Shown: positions 47,555 through 58,169 of the stretch, piece after piece
Position numbering within the stretch: position 1 is the first letter of the stretch
Layout of the letters: every line of letters starts with the position of its first letter
NCBI GenBank assembly: GCA_001724855.1
Contig: MEED01000014.1
Location: forward strand, 124,001 to 188,000
Origin: Lautropia sp. SCN 69-89
Lineage (GTDB): Bacteria > Pseudomonadota > Gammaproteobacteria > Burkholderiales > Burkholderiaceae_E
Length of the DNA stretch: 64,000 nt
Direction: 5' to 3'
Notes under the pieces: generated by a model
Databases searched by the model: none
Seen by the model: only the letters and a program-made list of their open reading frames with translations
What the model was told of the DNA's origin: nothing
Translations under genes and position numbers: made by a program

Positions 47555-49798
47555 GTGCTCCAGTCCGACCTCACCTCGCGCACCGACGCCAGCGGCGGCG
47601 GGCTGCCGGCGTTCCCGCGGCTGCTGCTGTCGACGGGCATCGCGTTCGTCGCCTGCCTGATCGCGAAGCTGATCTCGTTCGACGCCGCCGACCTTCTGCT
47701 CATCTGGCCCTGCGCCGGCGTCGCCTTCACGTTCGCCTGGCGCAACGGCCTGCGTTGGGCCGTGCCCCCGGCCGTCGGCGGCGCACTGTGGGCCTGGGTC
47801 GAGTTCGGCGCGATCGGGCCGACGCTCGTCACCTTCGCGGCCAGCGTGGCCGGGCCGATGCTCGCCGTGGCCACGCTGCGCCGGCTCAACAACTGGAAAC
47901 CGGCCGAGTACCGCCTCGAAGCCGCAGTGCGCTTCGTGGGCGTGGTCACGCTCCTCGCCGCGCCGGTCGACGCGCTGCTGGCCACGCTCGGTCTTCAGTG
48001 GAGCGGGCTGTTCGGCGCGGCTCATCCTGCACACCGCTTCATGGTCTGGTGGCTGATCGACGCGCTGGGCCTCCTGCTAATCGCCCCTGCCCTGCTCGCC
48101 TGGATGGGCGAGTCGCTCGCCGAAGCGGAGCCCGGCCTGTCGCAGCGCGCGCTGGTCGACGCCCCGGCCTTCTTCCTCACGCTGATGGTGATCGGCACCG
48201 GCGTGATGGTGTCGATGTTCGGCCAGCAAGGCTACGCCTACGCGCTGGCGTTCCTCTACTTTCCGATCGTGGCCTGGACCGCGATCCGGATGAGCGAGCG
48301 CGCCACTGCGCTGTCGCTGGCGGCCACCGCGATTCCGCTGCTGATCGCGCGCGCCCACCAGGTGGCCCAGTCGCACGACGACTTCTTCCGCGCACTCGAG
48401 GCCTCGGTGCTGGTGTTCTCGGCGGTGATCGTCGCGCAGATGCTGCAGGCCGTCGCGACCGATCGCCGCTTCGCGCTCGCGCGCGTCGCGCAGCAGGCGC
48501 GCCAGGACATGTCGACCGGGCTGCTCAACGACCGCGGCCTGATCGCCGAGATCGGCGAGCGCCTGTCGATGCCCACCCGCCCCGACTACGGGCTGATCGG
48601 CGTGCACCTGTCGAACTTCGACACGCTGAACGACCTGTGCGGCCCGATCCGGGCGCTGCAGCTCGAGCAGGACGCCGCGGCCCTGCTGATGCGCCAGCAA
48701 GGCGCGAAGGCTGCCGCCCGACTTTCGGCGGGGCGCTTCGCGTTGCTGGTCGAGGCCGAGTCGGTCGCCGACGTGCGCGCGGTCGCGCGCGAGCTGTACT
48801 CGCAGCTCAACGGCCAGTTGTTCAAGACCGAGCACGGCAGCGTGCGCCTGCAGCTGTGCGTGGGCGGCCTGCTGGTGGACCGGCACGCGCTGATCAACAG
48901 CGAAGACTGCCTGATGTCGCTGTCCGACGCGATGGCGATCGCCGCCAGCGTGCGCGACCCGCAGCTCTTCGTCGAGCCGCTGTCGCAGACGATGATCGAC
49001 GCGCGGCGCGCCCACCAGGGCAAGATCGAGCACATCCGCGAGGCGATCCGCGACAAGCGCTTCGAGCTGCATGCGCAGCCGATGATCGATCCCGAGGCGC
49101 CCGAGGGAATGCTCTCCTACGAAGTGCTGATCCGCCTGCTCGATCGCGACGGTGGGCTGATCCGTCCGCCCGAGTTCCTGTCACTCGCGGTGCAGGCGCA
49201 GATGACGCCGATGATGGACCGCGGCGTCATCCGCCAGATCTTCTCCTGGCTCGCCGACCATCCGGACGCGCTGGCGCGCACCTGGAAATGCTCGATCAAC
49301 CTGTCGGGCCTCACGATGAGCGACGGCACGATCGCCGGCTTCATCCGCGAGCAGCGCGCGCTCTACGCGATTCCCGCCGACAAGATCGTGTTCGAGATCA
49401 CCGAGAGCGAGGCGATCCGCAACCCCGCCGCCGCCTCGCGCCTGGTCGACGACCTGAAGGCCGAGGGTTTCGGCATCGCGCTCGACGACTTCGGCACCGG
49501 GCTGGCCACGTTCGAGTACCTGAAGCGCTTCCCGCTCGATTACCTGAAGATCGACGGCTCGTTCATCCGCAACCTGGTGTCGAACCCGATCGACGAGGAA
49601 ATCGTGCTGTCCACGGTGCGGGTGGCGCGGCGCCTGAACATCCGCACGGTGGCCGAGCACGTGCACAACCAGGACACGCTCGATCGGCTCACCGACATCG
49701 GCGTCGACCACATCCAGGGCGACTGGATCGGCCGCGCCGCGCCTCTCGAACAACTGTTTACAGCGCCCGCGCGGCGCGTCACGCGCTCGCCGGCCTAG
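47555..49798 (+). CDS. MASE1-GGDEF-EAL cyclic-di-GMP protein with degenerate GGDEF
   Basis: A 747-residue membrane protein: eight or so hydrophobic segments forming a MASE1 sensor (to about residue 290, with RIGWPCAGVAF-like WPCAGVAFTFAWRNGL), a GGDEF domain and an EAL domain. The GGDEF signature is replaced by RLSAGRFALL, so cyclase activity is unlikely. The EAL domain keeps the catalytic residues (EVLIRL, NLSG, EITESEA, DDFGTG, LDYLKIDGSFI), so it is probably a phosphodiesterase. The start is GTG. It follows the broken acnA by 90 bp. Confidence 0.88.
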   Translation: MLQSDLTSRTDASGGGLPAFPRLLLSTGIAFVACLIAKLISFDAADLLLIWPCAGVAFTFAWRNGLRWAVPPAVGGALWAWVEFGAIGPTLVTFAASVAGPMLAVATLRRLNNWKPAEYRLEAAVRFVGVVTLLAAPVDALLATLGLQWSGLFGAAHPAHRFMVWWLIDALGLLLIAPALLAWMGESLAEAEPGLSQRALVDAPAFFLTLMVIGTGVMVSMFGQQGYAYALAFLYFPIVAWTAIRMSERATALSLAATAIPLLIARAHQVAQSHDDFFRALEASVLVFSAVIVAQMLQAVATDRRFALARVAQQARQDMSTGLLNDRGLIAEIGERLSMPTRPDYGLIGVHLSNFDTLNDLCGPIRALQLEQDAAALLMRQQGAKAAARLSAGRFALLVEAESVADVRAVARELYSQLNGQLFKTEHGSVRLQLCVGGLLVDRHALINSEDCLMSLSDAMAIAASVRDPQLFVEPLSQTMIDARRAHQGKIEHIREAIRDKRFELHAQPMIDPEAPEGMLSYEVLIRLLDRDGGLIRPPEFLSLAVQAQMTPMMDRGVIRQIFSWLADHPDALARTWKCSINLSGLTMSDGTIAGFIREQRALYAIPADKIVFEITESEAIRNPAAASRLVDDLKAEGFGIALDDFGTGLATFEYLKRFPLDYLKIDGSFIRNLVSNPIDEEIVLSTVRVARRLNIRTVAEHVHNQDTLDRLTDIGVDHIQGDWIGRAAPLEQLFTAPARRVTRSPA

Positions 49799-49829
49799 GG
49801 TCTCGTGCCCGGCCCGCAAGCGGGCGCAG

Positions 49830-50441
49830 TCAGCCGGCCAGCCAGCGCCGCAGGTTCGGCTCCTCGTCCACGTCCCAGAGCGTGCGCAGCTGCGACCACC
49901 GCGCGCCGCTCTCCTGCAGGCGCCGCCGTGTGGCGGCCATCAGCGTGTCGCACCCCCAGGGCATGTCCTCAAACAGGTGCGCGACGCGGCGGCTGAGCCC
50001 CACGAGCGCGTAACCGCCGTCCTCGGTGGGCCCGAACACCGCATCGCGCTCGCGCAAGGCCTCGAAGGCATCGTGCAGGTCGCTGGCCGACAGCGAGACG
50101 ACGTCACTGCCGACGAGCACCGGCACCCTCCCCTCGTCGAGCGCGCGCGCCAGCGCAGTGTCGATCCGCTCGCCCAGCGAAGCGCCGACCTGCGTGGTGA
50201 GCGTGAAGCCGTGCATCGCGGCCAGCCGCGCACACTCGCCCTCGCGGTCGTCGCCGAGAATGCACAACTCGACTTCGAGCCCCGGCGACTGCACCTGCGC
50301 CGCACGAACCACCGCCAGCGTGTCGCGCAGCATCGTCCGGTAGTGCGCGAGCGCAGCCGCCTCGCCGACGGTGCGCGCCAGCCGCGTCTTGACCTCGCCG
50401 GCGCACGGCACGCGCGCGAACACGATGACCCGCGGGTTCAT
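49830..50441 (-). CDS. TIGR04282-family glycosyltransferase-like protein
   Basis: The 203-residue nucleotide-transferase fold has VIVFARVPCAGEVKTRLA, VGSDVVSLSASDLHDAF and FGPTEDGGYALVGL, the signatures of the TIGR04282 (DUF2064) family. Some members are annotated as arsenosugar biosynthesis glycosyltransferases, but the reaction is not known here. No arsenic genes are near. It is on the opposite strand to the preceding MASE1-EAL gene and 8 bp after the VOC gene. Confidence 0.8.
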   Translation of the reverse strand: MNPRVIVFARVPCAGEVKTRLARTVGEAAALAHYRTMLRDTLAVVRAAQVQSPGLEVELCILGDDREGECARLAAMHGFTLTTQVGASLGERIDTALARALDEGRVPVLVGSDVVSLSASDLHDAFEALRERDAVFGPTEDGGYALVGLSRRVAHLFEDMPWGCDTLMAATRRRLQESGARWSQLRTLWDVDEEPNLRRWLAG

Positions 50442-50449
50442 GGCGAAGC

Positions 50450-50869
50450 CTATTTCGCGAACAACGACGCGAGGTCGTGGAACGCCTTGAATTCGAGCGC
50501 GTTGCCCGACGGGTCCAGGAAGAACATCGTGGCCTGTTCGCCAGGCTCGCCCCTGAAGCGCACGTGCGGCTCGATCACGAAGCGCACCCCGGCAGCGGCC
50601 AGGCGGTCGGCCAGGCGCTGCCATTCGTCCATCGGCAGCACGACTCCGAAGTGCCGCACCGGTACCTGGTCGCCGTCGACCGCGTTGGTCTGCGCGGCGC
50701 GCGCTTCGCCCGGCGCCAGGTGCGCGACGACCTGGTGACCGTAAAGGTCGAAGTCCACCCACTCGGCCGAACTGCGTCCCTCCGGGCAGCCGAGCAGCCC
50801 ACCGTAGAAGGCGCGCGCGGCCGCGAGGTCGTGGACCGGGAATGCGAGGTGGAACGGGTGGACGGCCAT
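50450..50869 (-). CDS. VOC-family protein (glyoxalase/dioxygenase fold)
   Basis: The 139-residue protein has the paired beta-alpha-beta-beta-beta modules of the vicinal oxygen chelate family: [35 protein letters not shown] and [15 protein letters not shown]. His and Glu metal ligands appear present (HLAF, RHFG, LEF). The substrate cannot be deduced. It shares a strand and 8-bp gap with the TIGR04282 gene, so the two are likely co-expressed. Confidence 0.85.
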   Translation of the reverse strand: MAVHPFHLAFPVHDLAAARAFYGGLLGCPEGRSSAEWVDFDLYGHQVVAHLAPGEARAAQTNAVDGDQVPVRHFGVVLPMDEWQRLADRLAAAGVRFVIEPHVRFRGEPGEQATMFFLDPSGNALEFKAFHDLASLFAK

Positions 50870-50996
50870 GCGATCGGAAAGACGGTGCGGCAGATGCAGC
50901 CGCCGCAGGACCGCTGCGGCCGGCATTATGACGCAGCGCTCGAGGCTTCGACACTGCCTCGACCGCGTCTGCACGAACCGTCGGCGGCTTCCCGCC

Positions 50997-52226
50997 TTAC
51001 TGCGGCTCCTGGCCGCGCCAGACCTGCAGTGCCTGCATCGGCGCCATCGGCGGCATGAACAGGAAACCCTGCGCCTCGCGGCACCCCCAACTCTGCAGGA
51101 ACCGGTATTGCTCGGCGGTTTCCACGCCGACTGCAATGACGTTCAGGTCCATCGCCTGCGCGAGCGCCACCGAGGCGCGCACGATCCGGCCGGCCTCGGC
51201 GCTGGCCGGCGCCGCCAGCACCAGCGAACGGTCGATCTTCAAGGCGCGTACCGGGCCTTGGCCGAGCCGCTGCAGGTTGGAGGCCGCGGTGCCGAAGTGG
51301 TCGATCTGCACCGCGAATCCCATGGCGCCGAGTTCGCGCAGCGTATGCGAAGCGCCGTCGCCATGAAGCGTCAGTGCAGCCTCCGACAGTTCCAGCTCGA
51401 GGTGCGAAGTCAGCGTCGGGTCGGCGGCGGCCAGTTCGTCGAGCAGCCTCGGGAATCCGGGATCGCAGAACTGGCTGGCAGAGATGTTGACCGCGATCGG
51501 CACGGTCACGCCCGACTGACGCCACACCAGGCTTTGCCGCGCCGCCGCGCGCAGGATCCACTCGCCGAGTCGGGGTCCGAAGGCGGACTGCTCCGCCAAC
51601 TCGACCAGCGTCGCCGCTTCCTCTGCCCCGGCCGGGCGAGTCCGGCGCAACAGCGCTTCGTAGCCGGTGACCTCGCCATTGGCCAGTCGCACCCTCGCCT
51701 GGTAGTGCAAGGTGAACTCGTTGCGCTCGAGCGCGCGTCGGTAAGCGTCGAAGGTCGCACCGATCGGGGTGACGTGAATCGCAGCGCCCGAGCGAGGTTC
51801 GCACCCGGCTGCCGGTTCCGGCGTGTGATGTGGGCCCGCGTCGGTCGAGGCGTTCGGCGGCCGGGCGGCCGGTGCGCACGGCGTGCCGGCTGGCGCCGCC
51901 TCGTCGACCGGCGTCACTTCGTCGGGCCCCTCCGCCCGGCTCGCGCGGCCAGCCTTGCGGCGGCGCCACGCCCGTGGAGCGAACAGCGCGCCGCCTGCCA
52001 GCAGCGCCACGCTGCCGAGAAGCGGCACCAGAAGACCGGTGCCGTCGGCACCCGCCGACTCGCCTCCATCGGGCGCGGCGACCGGGGAAGCCTCGTCGGT
52101 GCCCGGCCGCGCAGTCGCCCCGGCCTGCGCATGGGCGTCGACGGGCTTCGCGCCGCGCATCGTGCCGAGCAGGAGGAGTGAAACCGCGACCAGCAACGCA
52201 AGCGAAACGAGCCCGAAGCGGGACAT
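50997..52226 (-). CDS. EAL-domain protein with altered catalytic residues
   Basis: From the chosen ATG the 409-residue product has a membrane helix at the N-terminus ([18 protein letters not shown]), a second one at about 60-80, a disordered Pro/Ala stretch and an EAL domain. The EAL core has GYEALLRR and NISASQF. The metal motif DDFGTG reads IDHFGTA, and the AEGVET region reads AVGVET. Losing the second Asp and a Glu suggests it no longer hydrolyses c-di-GMP but may still bind it. The ATG lacks a clear binding site; longer starts are possible. Its C-terminal pattern ([14 protein letters not shown]) is close to the neighbour gene, so they look like tandem paralogues. Confidence 0.82.
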   Translation of the reverse strand: MSRFGLVSLALLVAVSLLLLGTMRGAKPVDAHAQAGATARPGTDEASPVAAPDGGESAGADGTGLLVPLLGSVALLAGGALFAPRAWRRRKAGRASRAEGPDEVTPVDEAAPAGTPCAPAARPPNASTDAGPHHTPEPAAGCEPRSGAAIHVTPIGATFDAYRRALERNEFTLHYQARVRLANGEVTGYEALLRRTRPAGAEEAATLVELAEQSAFGPRLGEWILRAAARQSLVWRQSGVTVPIAVNISASQFCDPGFPRLLDELAAADPTLTSHLELELSEAALTLHGDGASHTLRELGAMGFAVQIDHFGTAASNLQRLGQGPVRALKIDRSLVLAAPASAEAGRIVRASVALAQAMDLNVIAVGVETAEQYRFLQSWGCREAQGFLFMPPMAPMQALQVWRGQEPQ

Positions 52227-52518
52227 GAGCGGGAGAAGGCAGGTGAGGAAGGCCCCCACTGTGCCCCAAGCGCCAGCGACGTGCGAGGCTGGAAGCGCCT
52301 TCGTCCGGGCGGCTCCGGGGGCCATGCGACGGGCGGCCGGGGGTTGCCGATCGGCGGAGGGCGAGCCCTGCCGAGATCGGTCCACCTGGCGCCGGCCTGT
52401 GTCGGATTCGCCACGCGAACTCGTCGTGGCCGGAATCAGGACGGCCGCACCCGGTCGGGCCTGGGGATCGCACCCAGGTCTGCATGGCTGCGGCGGCGGC
52501 CCGCTCGCCGCGGCCAGG

Positions 52519-55103
52519 CTATGGATGGAGCGCCAGACGATGCTGTGTCGGCAAGCCGTCTGTGATGGCCCGACGCCGCGCCCAGAACGTCAGTGCCTCC
52601 TGCGGCACCATGGCTGCGCCGAAGAAGAAGCCCTGTGCCTGTTCGCATCCGCAAGATTGAAGGAATCGCACCTGCGCCTGCGTCTCCAGCGAGATAGCGC
52701 CATGACGGCCTTGACAATCTCGCAGGCCTCCGTGTCGTCTGGAGTGCTCGCAATGAAGCTTCGGTCAATCTTGAGAGCGCTTACAGGAAGACGGGAGATG
52801 CGCGCGAGGCTCGAGTAGCCGGTGCCGAAATCGTCGACATGCATCGCATAGCCCAGCGCCGCGATATCGTTCAGCGCCTGCCTGGCACGCTCGATGTCGG
52901 TAGCAATCGTTGTTTCCGTCAACTCCAGGACCAGGAGTTCGGGGAGTTCCGGGTCCCGCACCATCAGCTCACGAAGCGCCTCGACGAGTCGTGCATCATG
53001 AAGCTGCATTGCCGAGACATTCACCGCTATCGGGCATCTCATGCCCTTGCGTCGCCACGCGAGGCTCTGCCGAGCTGCTTCACGCACCACCCATTCGCCG
53101 AGCGTAACGACGAACCCCGATTGCTCGGCTGCCGCAATGAGTTCGCCGGCCCCCTGCATGCCTTCCGGCGTATTCCAGCGCAAGAGCGCCTCGAAACCTA
53201 CGACAACGTTGTCTGCCAGCGCAACCTTGGGCTGATAATGAAGCACGAACTCCCCTCGCTCGAACGCCGAGCGCAGGTTCTGCAACGAAATCGCGCGGTT
53301 TGTTGCACGCTGCCCCGTCTCGGAATCGAAGTAGCGCCAGAGATTTCGCCCCCCGGACTTGGCAGCCTGCAGGGCGATTCCCGCGGCCGCAAGCAACTCC
53401 TCGCCGGTTCCGCCATCCTCGGGATACCGTGCAATCCCCACCGAAGCAGTCAGGTACACCGGCGAGCCGTCCAGGTCGATGGGTTGAGCGCACGCTCGCA
53501 TCATGATGGCGGCGAGTGTCTCAAGCTCGCCCGGCTCGTCATGCCGCACGAGCGCACCGAACTCGTCACCGCCCAGGCGAGCCAGCTCGCACCGCCCCTC
53601 CGTCACCGTCTTCAGTCTCGCTGCAACGGCATCGATGACCTCGTCGCCCACTGCATAACCGCGTACGTCGTTGATGGTCTTCAGGTTATCGATGTCCAGG
53701 AAGAGCAGGGACAGCGGGCGCCTGTCATCGGGCAGCGTGGAAAGCACCTCCTGGATGCGGGTCATCAGCCCGCTGCGATTGGGTAGTCCGGTCCGCGCAT
53801 CGTGGTAAGCGAGGTAGCGGAAGCGCTCCCGGGCTGCGCGCAGCTCGTCCAGGATGCGGGTTTGTTCGTTCACGTCGCGCGAAATGACGACGAATTCGCC
53901 GCGCTTTCCGGCGTTGAACAGCTTTCCGATGCACTCGAAGTGCCGGTACTCGCCGCTGCTGCATCGCAGACGCAGCGTCCTGCGGAGCTCACGCCCCCGG
54001 TTCATCGCCCTGGCTGCATCGACCATTGCAGGCACGTCGTCCGGGTGCACGAAGTCGGTAAAGTACCTGCCCTTCAACGACGCCGGGTCGTACCCCGTGA
54101 GACCCAGCGTCGACGGCGAGGCAAAGATGATGGCTCCATCCGCGCCATGCAAGGTCACCATGTCGGAAATGCTCGCAGAGAGCGCGCGATGCAGGCGCTC
54201 CGATTGAACCAGCCGTGCTCTCTGGCCTCGAGCCTTTGCCCAGAATCTTGCCGCGAAAAGGGAACTCGTCAGAAGCAGAAGCGCAGACGCCCAGAAGGCC
54301 ACGAGCGCCGCGCCGCGCTGATACCAGCGCCCTTCGGCCGGCTCCAGCCATGAATCGCGGATTGCCGCGCGCTCGTCCGCGTGGAGCGCCTGCATGGCGT
54401 GAGTCAGGTCCGAGAACAGCGTCGGACGGTCCGACCGTACCGCGAGCGCAGGTTCGAAGTAGAACGGCAAACGCGCCGGTCGCCAGAACCGGGACAAGCC
54501 GAGCTTCTCGATGTAGTAGACCGCCCGGTTCTCCTCCATCGCGACGAAATCGACCCGTCCGTTCGCAAGCGCTTCCAGGGCGTCGGCGTCACTGTCGAAG
54601 CCTACGTAACGCACGTTCGCGTCGAGCTCCATGAATCCGTCGATGGTGCCGGCTTGAAGGACGCCGACTCGCTTGCCCGGAAGGTCTGATGTCGCGACAA
54701 GATGCGACGGCCCCATTGGGCCACTCACCAGTGTTATCGGAAGGCGCTCCAGGGGCCGCGTGAACTGGGCGTGCACGCGCGGATTCGCCGTTTGCATCAA
54801 CGGTCCCGCAACATCGACCTCAGCCCTGTCTACCGCCTGCTTGAGTGCCGCCAGGTTGTCGAAGAACCGGACGTCGAAGCGCAGCCGCGAACGTCGTTCG
54901 AGCGCTGCGAGGTACTCGCCGAGATATCCACGCAGGGCTCCTCCGCTCTCGCGCATGGCGAGCGGCGGGGCCTCGACGGTGCCGAAGGTGACTCGCACCA
55001 GCGGCGCCGCCTGTAATGGCTCCGGTTCGGTGTGCCGCCCATGGACCGCAGTCGCAGCGGTGATGAGCAACGCGACGAAAGCCGTAGCGCGGGATAACCG
55101 CAT
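52519..55103 (-). pseudogene. Periplasmic-sensor PAS-GGDEF-EAL protein, frame broken near the 3' end
   Basis: The gene codes for a signal peptide, an SBP3-type periplasmic binding domain (about 35-240), one membrane helix, a PAS domain, and GGDEF with an intact RLGGDEF. An EAL domain follows (FEALLRW, DDFGTGYSSL, ALKIDRSFI). The frame is lost after EIVKAVMAL. A second frame then gives SLETQAQVRFLQSCGCEQAQGFFF, the normal EAL end, stopping at TAG. About 31 bp (3n+1) seem missing, including the conserved VIAEG part. As read, the first frame ends at 52590 with an unrelated tail and the EAL domain would be inactive; the cyclase could still work. Confidence 0.85.
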
Positions 55104-55312
55104 CGGAAGGACTCAGTTGCGCATGGGAACGAGCCCGATTATTCGCCGCTTGTGCCGTGAATGCCTACGTTTTGGGCAAGATAAGTTGCCTGAATCCATA
55201 AATCCGAGGCAAGAGCCGACGAGCGCGCGGATTCGGGGAATATCTGGCTTGCCGCAAAAAGCCGTCGCATGGTTGTCGCACAACCCGGACGAAAACAGGC
55301 CACCCCAGACGC
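55104..55312. other. Intergenic stretch without a recognisable gene
   Basis: No ORF here has family-like features. The region runs from the start of the GGDEF-EAL gene to the terminator of tRNA-Pro. It is slightly less GC-rich than the rest and presumably carries the promoter of the GGDEF-EAL gene. I see no strong -35/-10 pair. Confidence 0.5.
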
Positions 55313-55344
55313 AAAGGGCTCGCGACCTCGAAAGGTGCGAGCCC
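55313..55344 (-). terminator. Terminator-like hairpin after tRNA-Pro
   Basis: On the minus strand GGGCTCGCACCT-TTCG-AGGTCGCGAGCCC forms a 12-bp stem with a one-base bulge and a TTCG tetraloop, followed by TTT. It lies about 74 bp after the tRNA 3' end. Confidence 0.65.
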
Positions 55345-55417
55345 TGCCAACTGTTTGATCTTTATAAGTCTGCTGTCGTCTGAGGTGGTCTGCGTCGACA
55401 GCGGTCAGAAGAAGAAT

Positions 55418-55496
<79 letters not shown>

Positions 55497-55596
55497 GCGT
55501 CGAAGTATACCAGCAGGCATTCCGCCGCTCGGCCCGCACGTGTCACACTGCAAGGTGCCGGCGCGCACCGTCCACGCGCGACCCAGGAACCGTTTC

Positions 55597-57279
55597 ATGG
55601 TCATCAGGCGCAGCACCCCGTCCGACTTCAAGCCCTACAAGCGCCACCCGGTCACCGACGCCTTCGACGCGATCGTGATCGGGTCGGGCATCGGCGGCCT
55701 CGCGACGGCCGCGCTGCTCGCGCGATACGGCGGCAGGAAGGTGCTCGTGCTCGAACGCCACTACACGCCGGGCGGCTTCACGCACGTGTTCCGGCGCCCC
55801 GGCTACGAATGGGATGTCGGCGTCCACTACATCGGCAACGTGCGGCCGGGATCGGTGCTGCGCGCGGTGTTCGACGTGATCGGCGACGGCGGCATCGAAT
55901 GGGCCGACATGGGCGAGGTCTACGATCGCATCGTCATCGGCGCAGACAGCTACGACTTCCCGAAGGGTCGCGAGCGCTTCCGCGCCGCGATGAAGGCGTA
56001 CTTTCCCGGCGAGGAAGCAGCGATCGACGCCTACCTCGCGGCGCTGCGGGAGGCGCTCTCGGGACTGGGCAGTTTCATGGCCGGCAAGGCGCTGCCGGGA
56101 GCGATCGGAGCGTTGGCGGGGCCGCTGCTCGGGCGCAGGACGCTGGCGTGGGCAAAGCGGACCACGCGTGAGGTGCTCGAAGGCCTCACGCGCAACCAGC
56201 GCCTGATCGCGGTGCTCGCCGGGCAGTTCGGCGACTACGGCCTGCCCCCCGCCGCATCGAGCTTCCTGGCGCACGCGATGGTCGCGAGCCATTACCTCGA
56301 CGGAGCCTGGTACCCGGTGGGCGGGTCGGGCGTGTTCGTCGACGCGATCGTGCCGGTGATCCAGGCAGCCGGCGGACGCCTGCTGATCAACGCGGAGGTC
56401 GCCGGGATCGCGGTGGAAGACGATCGCGTCGTCGGCGTGAGGATGGCGCTGGACGGGGCCACGATCCGCGCGCCCGTGGTCGTCAGCGACGCCGGCATCG
56501 TCAACACCTTCGGCCGCTTGCTGCCGCAGGATCTTGCCCGCCGCCACGGGCTGCCGCAGGCGCTGGCCACGGTGCGGCCCTCGATCGCGCACCTTTGCCT
56601 GTACGTCGGCTTTCGCGAGAGCGCGCAGGCGCTGCGCCTTCCGAAGCACAATATCTGGGTCTACCCGCACGAGGACCACGAACGCAGCTTCGCCGCGTTG
56701 GATCGCGACCCCGACGCTGCGCTTCCGATGGCCTTCATCTCCTTTCCTTCCGCGAAGGACCCCGATTTCGAGCGGCGCCACCCGGGCCGCGCAACGGTCG
56801 ACGTGGTCGCCTTTGCGCCGTATGCCTGGTTCGAGCGCTGGCAGGACACACACTGGAAGGATCGCGGCGAAGAGTACGAGGCGTTCAAGGAGACACTCGC
56901 GCAGCGGATGCTGGAGACGCTCTTCGAGCAACTGCCGCAACTGCGCGGCAAGGTCGACTGCCACGAGCTCTCGACGCCGCTCACGACGCGGCACTTCTGC
57001 AACTATGGGCAGGGAGAGATCTACGGCATCGACCACTCGCCGCAGCGCTTCCGGCAACGCTTCCTCAGGCCGGCGACGCCGATACGCGGCCTTTACCTGA
57101 CGGGGCAGGACATCGTCTCGTGCGGCGTCGGCGGCGCGATGATGGGCGGGGTGCTGACTGCATCGGCAATCCTGCGCCGCAACCTGCTGTCGGCGATCCG
57201 TCAGTCGGCGCCGCGACGAACCGGAGGCGAGAGCGAGGCAGGCGCGACGCTCAGCGCAGAAGGTCGAGCGCGCGCGTGA
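55597..57279 (+). CDS. Phytoene-desaturase/retinol-saturase-like FAD oxidoreductase
   Basis: The 560-residue flavoprotein has the FAD motif [21 protein letters not shown] followed by [19 protein letters not shown] and [11 protein letters not shown]. The C-terminal FAD-binding segment is [22 protein letters not shown]. It resembles the CrtI/RetSat group (all-trans-retinol saturase type), which act on polyene or isoprenoid lipids; no other carotenoid gene is in the window, so the substrate is open. The ATG follows AGGA. Reading upstream of it merely translates the tRNA gene. It overlaps the convergent merR gene by 29 bp. Confidence 0.8.
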   Translation: MVIRRSTPSDFKPYKRHPVTDAFDAIVIGSGIGGLATAALLARYGGRKVLVLERHYTPGGFTHVFRRPGYEWDVGVHYIGNVRPGSVLRAVFDVIGDGGIEWADMGEVYDRIVIGADSYDFPKGRERFRAAMKAYFPGEEAAIDAYLAALREALSGLGSFMAGKALPGAIGALAGPLLGRRTLAWAKRTTREVLEGLTRNQRLIAVLAGQFGDYGLPPAASSFLAHAMVASHYLDGAWYPVGGSGVFVDAIVPVIQAAGGRLLINAEVAGIAVEDDRVVGVRMALDGATIRAPVVVSDAGIVNTFGRLLPQDLARRHGLPQALATVRPSIAHLCLYVGFRESAQALRLPKHNIWVYPHEDHERSFAALDRDPDAALPMAFISFPSAKDPDFERRHPGRATVDVVAFAPYAWFERWQDTHWKDRGEEYEAFKETLAQRMLETLFEQLPQLRGKVDCHELSTPLTTRHFCNYGQGEIYGIDHSPQRFRQRFLRPATPIRGLYLTGQDIVSCGVGGAMMGGVLTASAILRRNLLSAIRQSAPRRTGGESEAGATLSAEGRARA

Positions 57280-57667
57280 GTTCCTCGCGGATCGCGTCGA
57301 GATCGACGTTGCCGGCCACCGGCGCTGCGGGCTGCGCTTCTTCGGCGCCGGTCGCCGCGGCCGGCGGTGCCGCCTCGCGCAGCTTGCCGTTTTGCGAGTT
57401 CTCGCCGAGGCGGTTGCGCGCGCCGCTGATCGTGAAGCCCTGCTCGTAGAGCAGGTCGCGGATGCGCCGCACGAGCAGCACCTCGTGGTGCTGGTAGTAG
57501 CGGCGATTCCCGCGCCGCTTCATCGGCCGCAGCTGCGTGAACTCCTGCTCCCAGTAGCGCAGCACGTGCGGCTTGACGCCGCACAACTCGCTGACCTCGC
57601 CGATGGTGAAGTAGCGTTTGGCGGGAATCGGCGGCAGCGGCGCCTTGTGTTCGGACTTGTTCTGCAT
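57251..57667 (-). CDS. MerR-family transcriptional regulator
   Basis: The 138-residue protein has a MerR-type helix-turn-helix (YFTIGEVSELCGVKPHVLRYWEQEF, then RRGNRRYYQHHEVLLVRRIRDLLYEQGFTI) and a short Ala/Pro-rich tail without metal-binding Cys pairs. It is the regulator regularly found after ihfA in betaproteobacteria; its targets are unknown. It lies 46 bp after ihfA. Confidence 0.9.
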   Translation of the reverse strand: MQNKSEHKAPLPPIPAKRYFTIGEVSELCGVKPHVLRYWEQEFTQLRPMKRRGNRRYYQHHEVLLVRRIRDLLYEQGFTISGARNRLGENSQNGKLREAAPPAAATGAEEAQPAAPVAGNVDLDAIREELTRALDLLR

Positions 57668-57713
57668 GCTCGACCGTGCTGGATCGGAGGCCTGGACGCG
57701 CGCGTGGCAAGCG

Positions 57714-58139
57714 TCAGTGGCCCGTCTCCTCGATCTGCGACTTCAGCTTCTGGCTGGCGTGGAAGGTGACCACGCGTCGGGCCGAGATCGGGATCTCCTC
57801 GCCGGTCTTGGGGTTGCGCCCCGGCCGCTGCGGCTTGTCGCGCAGCTGGAAGTTGCCGAAACCCGAGAGCTTGACGCTCTCGCCGCGCTCGAGCGCGTCA
57901 CGGATCTCGTCGAAGAAGGTTTCGACCATGTCCTTGGCTTCGCGCTTGTTCAGCCCGACGCGCTCGAACAGCATTTCGGCGAGCTCGGCTTTCGTCAGCG
58001 TGAGAGCCTCCGCAGACGGCTCCGGCCCGGCCAGGAGATCGACGGACCGGGTCACGCCCACCTGGGGCTCGCCGGCCGCCTCGCGGACAGGATCGGGCAC
58101 GGCCTGGCCAAACTGGGTCATCGTATCCGTCACTCGCAT
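57714..58139 (-). CDS. ihfA: Integration host factor subunit alpha
   Basis: IHF-alpha bends DNA as a heterodimer with IhfB. The conserved body starts at [29 protein letters not shown] and includes the DNA-intercalating arm ([22 protein letters not shown]). The body is preceded by about 45 extra residues. Three starts are in frame (GTG at 58154, ATG at 58139, ATG at 58121), all with weak binding sites, so the extension may be shorter. It follows pheT by 30 bp, as in enterobacteria. Confidence 0.94.
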   Translation of the reverse strand: MRVTDTMTQFGQAVPDPVREAAGEPQVGVTRSVDLLAGPEPSAEALTLTKAELAEMLFERVGLNKREAKDMVETFFDEIRDALERGESVKLSGFGNFQLRDKPQRPGRNPKTGEEIPISARRVVTFHASQKLKSQIEETGH

Positions 58140-58169
58140 CGAATCCGCTTGCACGACCGTCGTCGGGAA

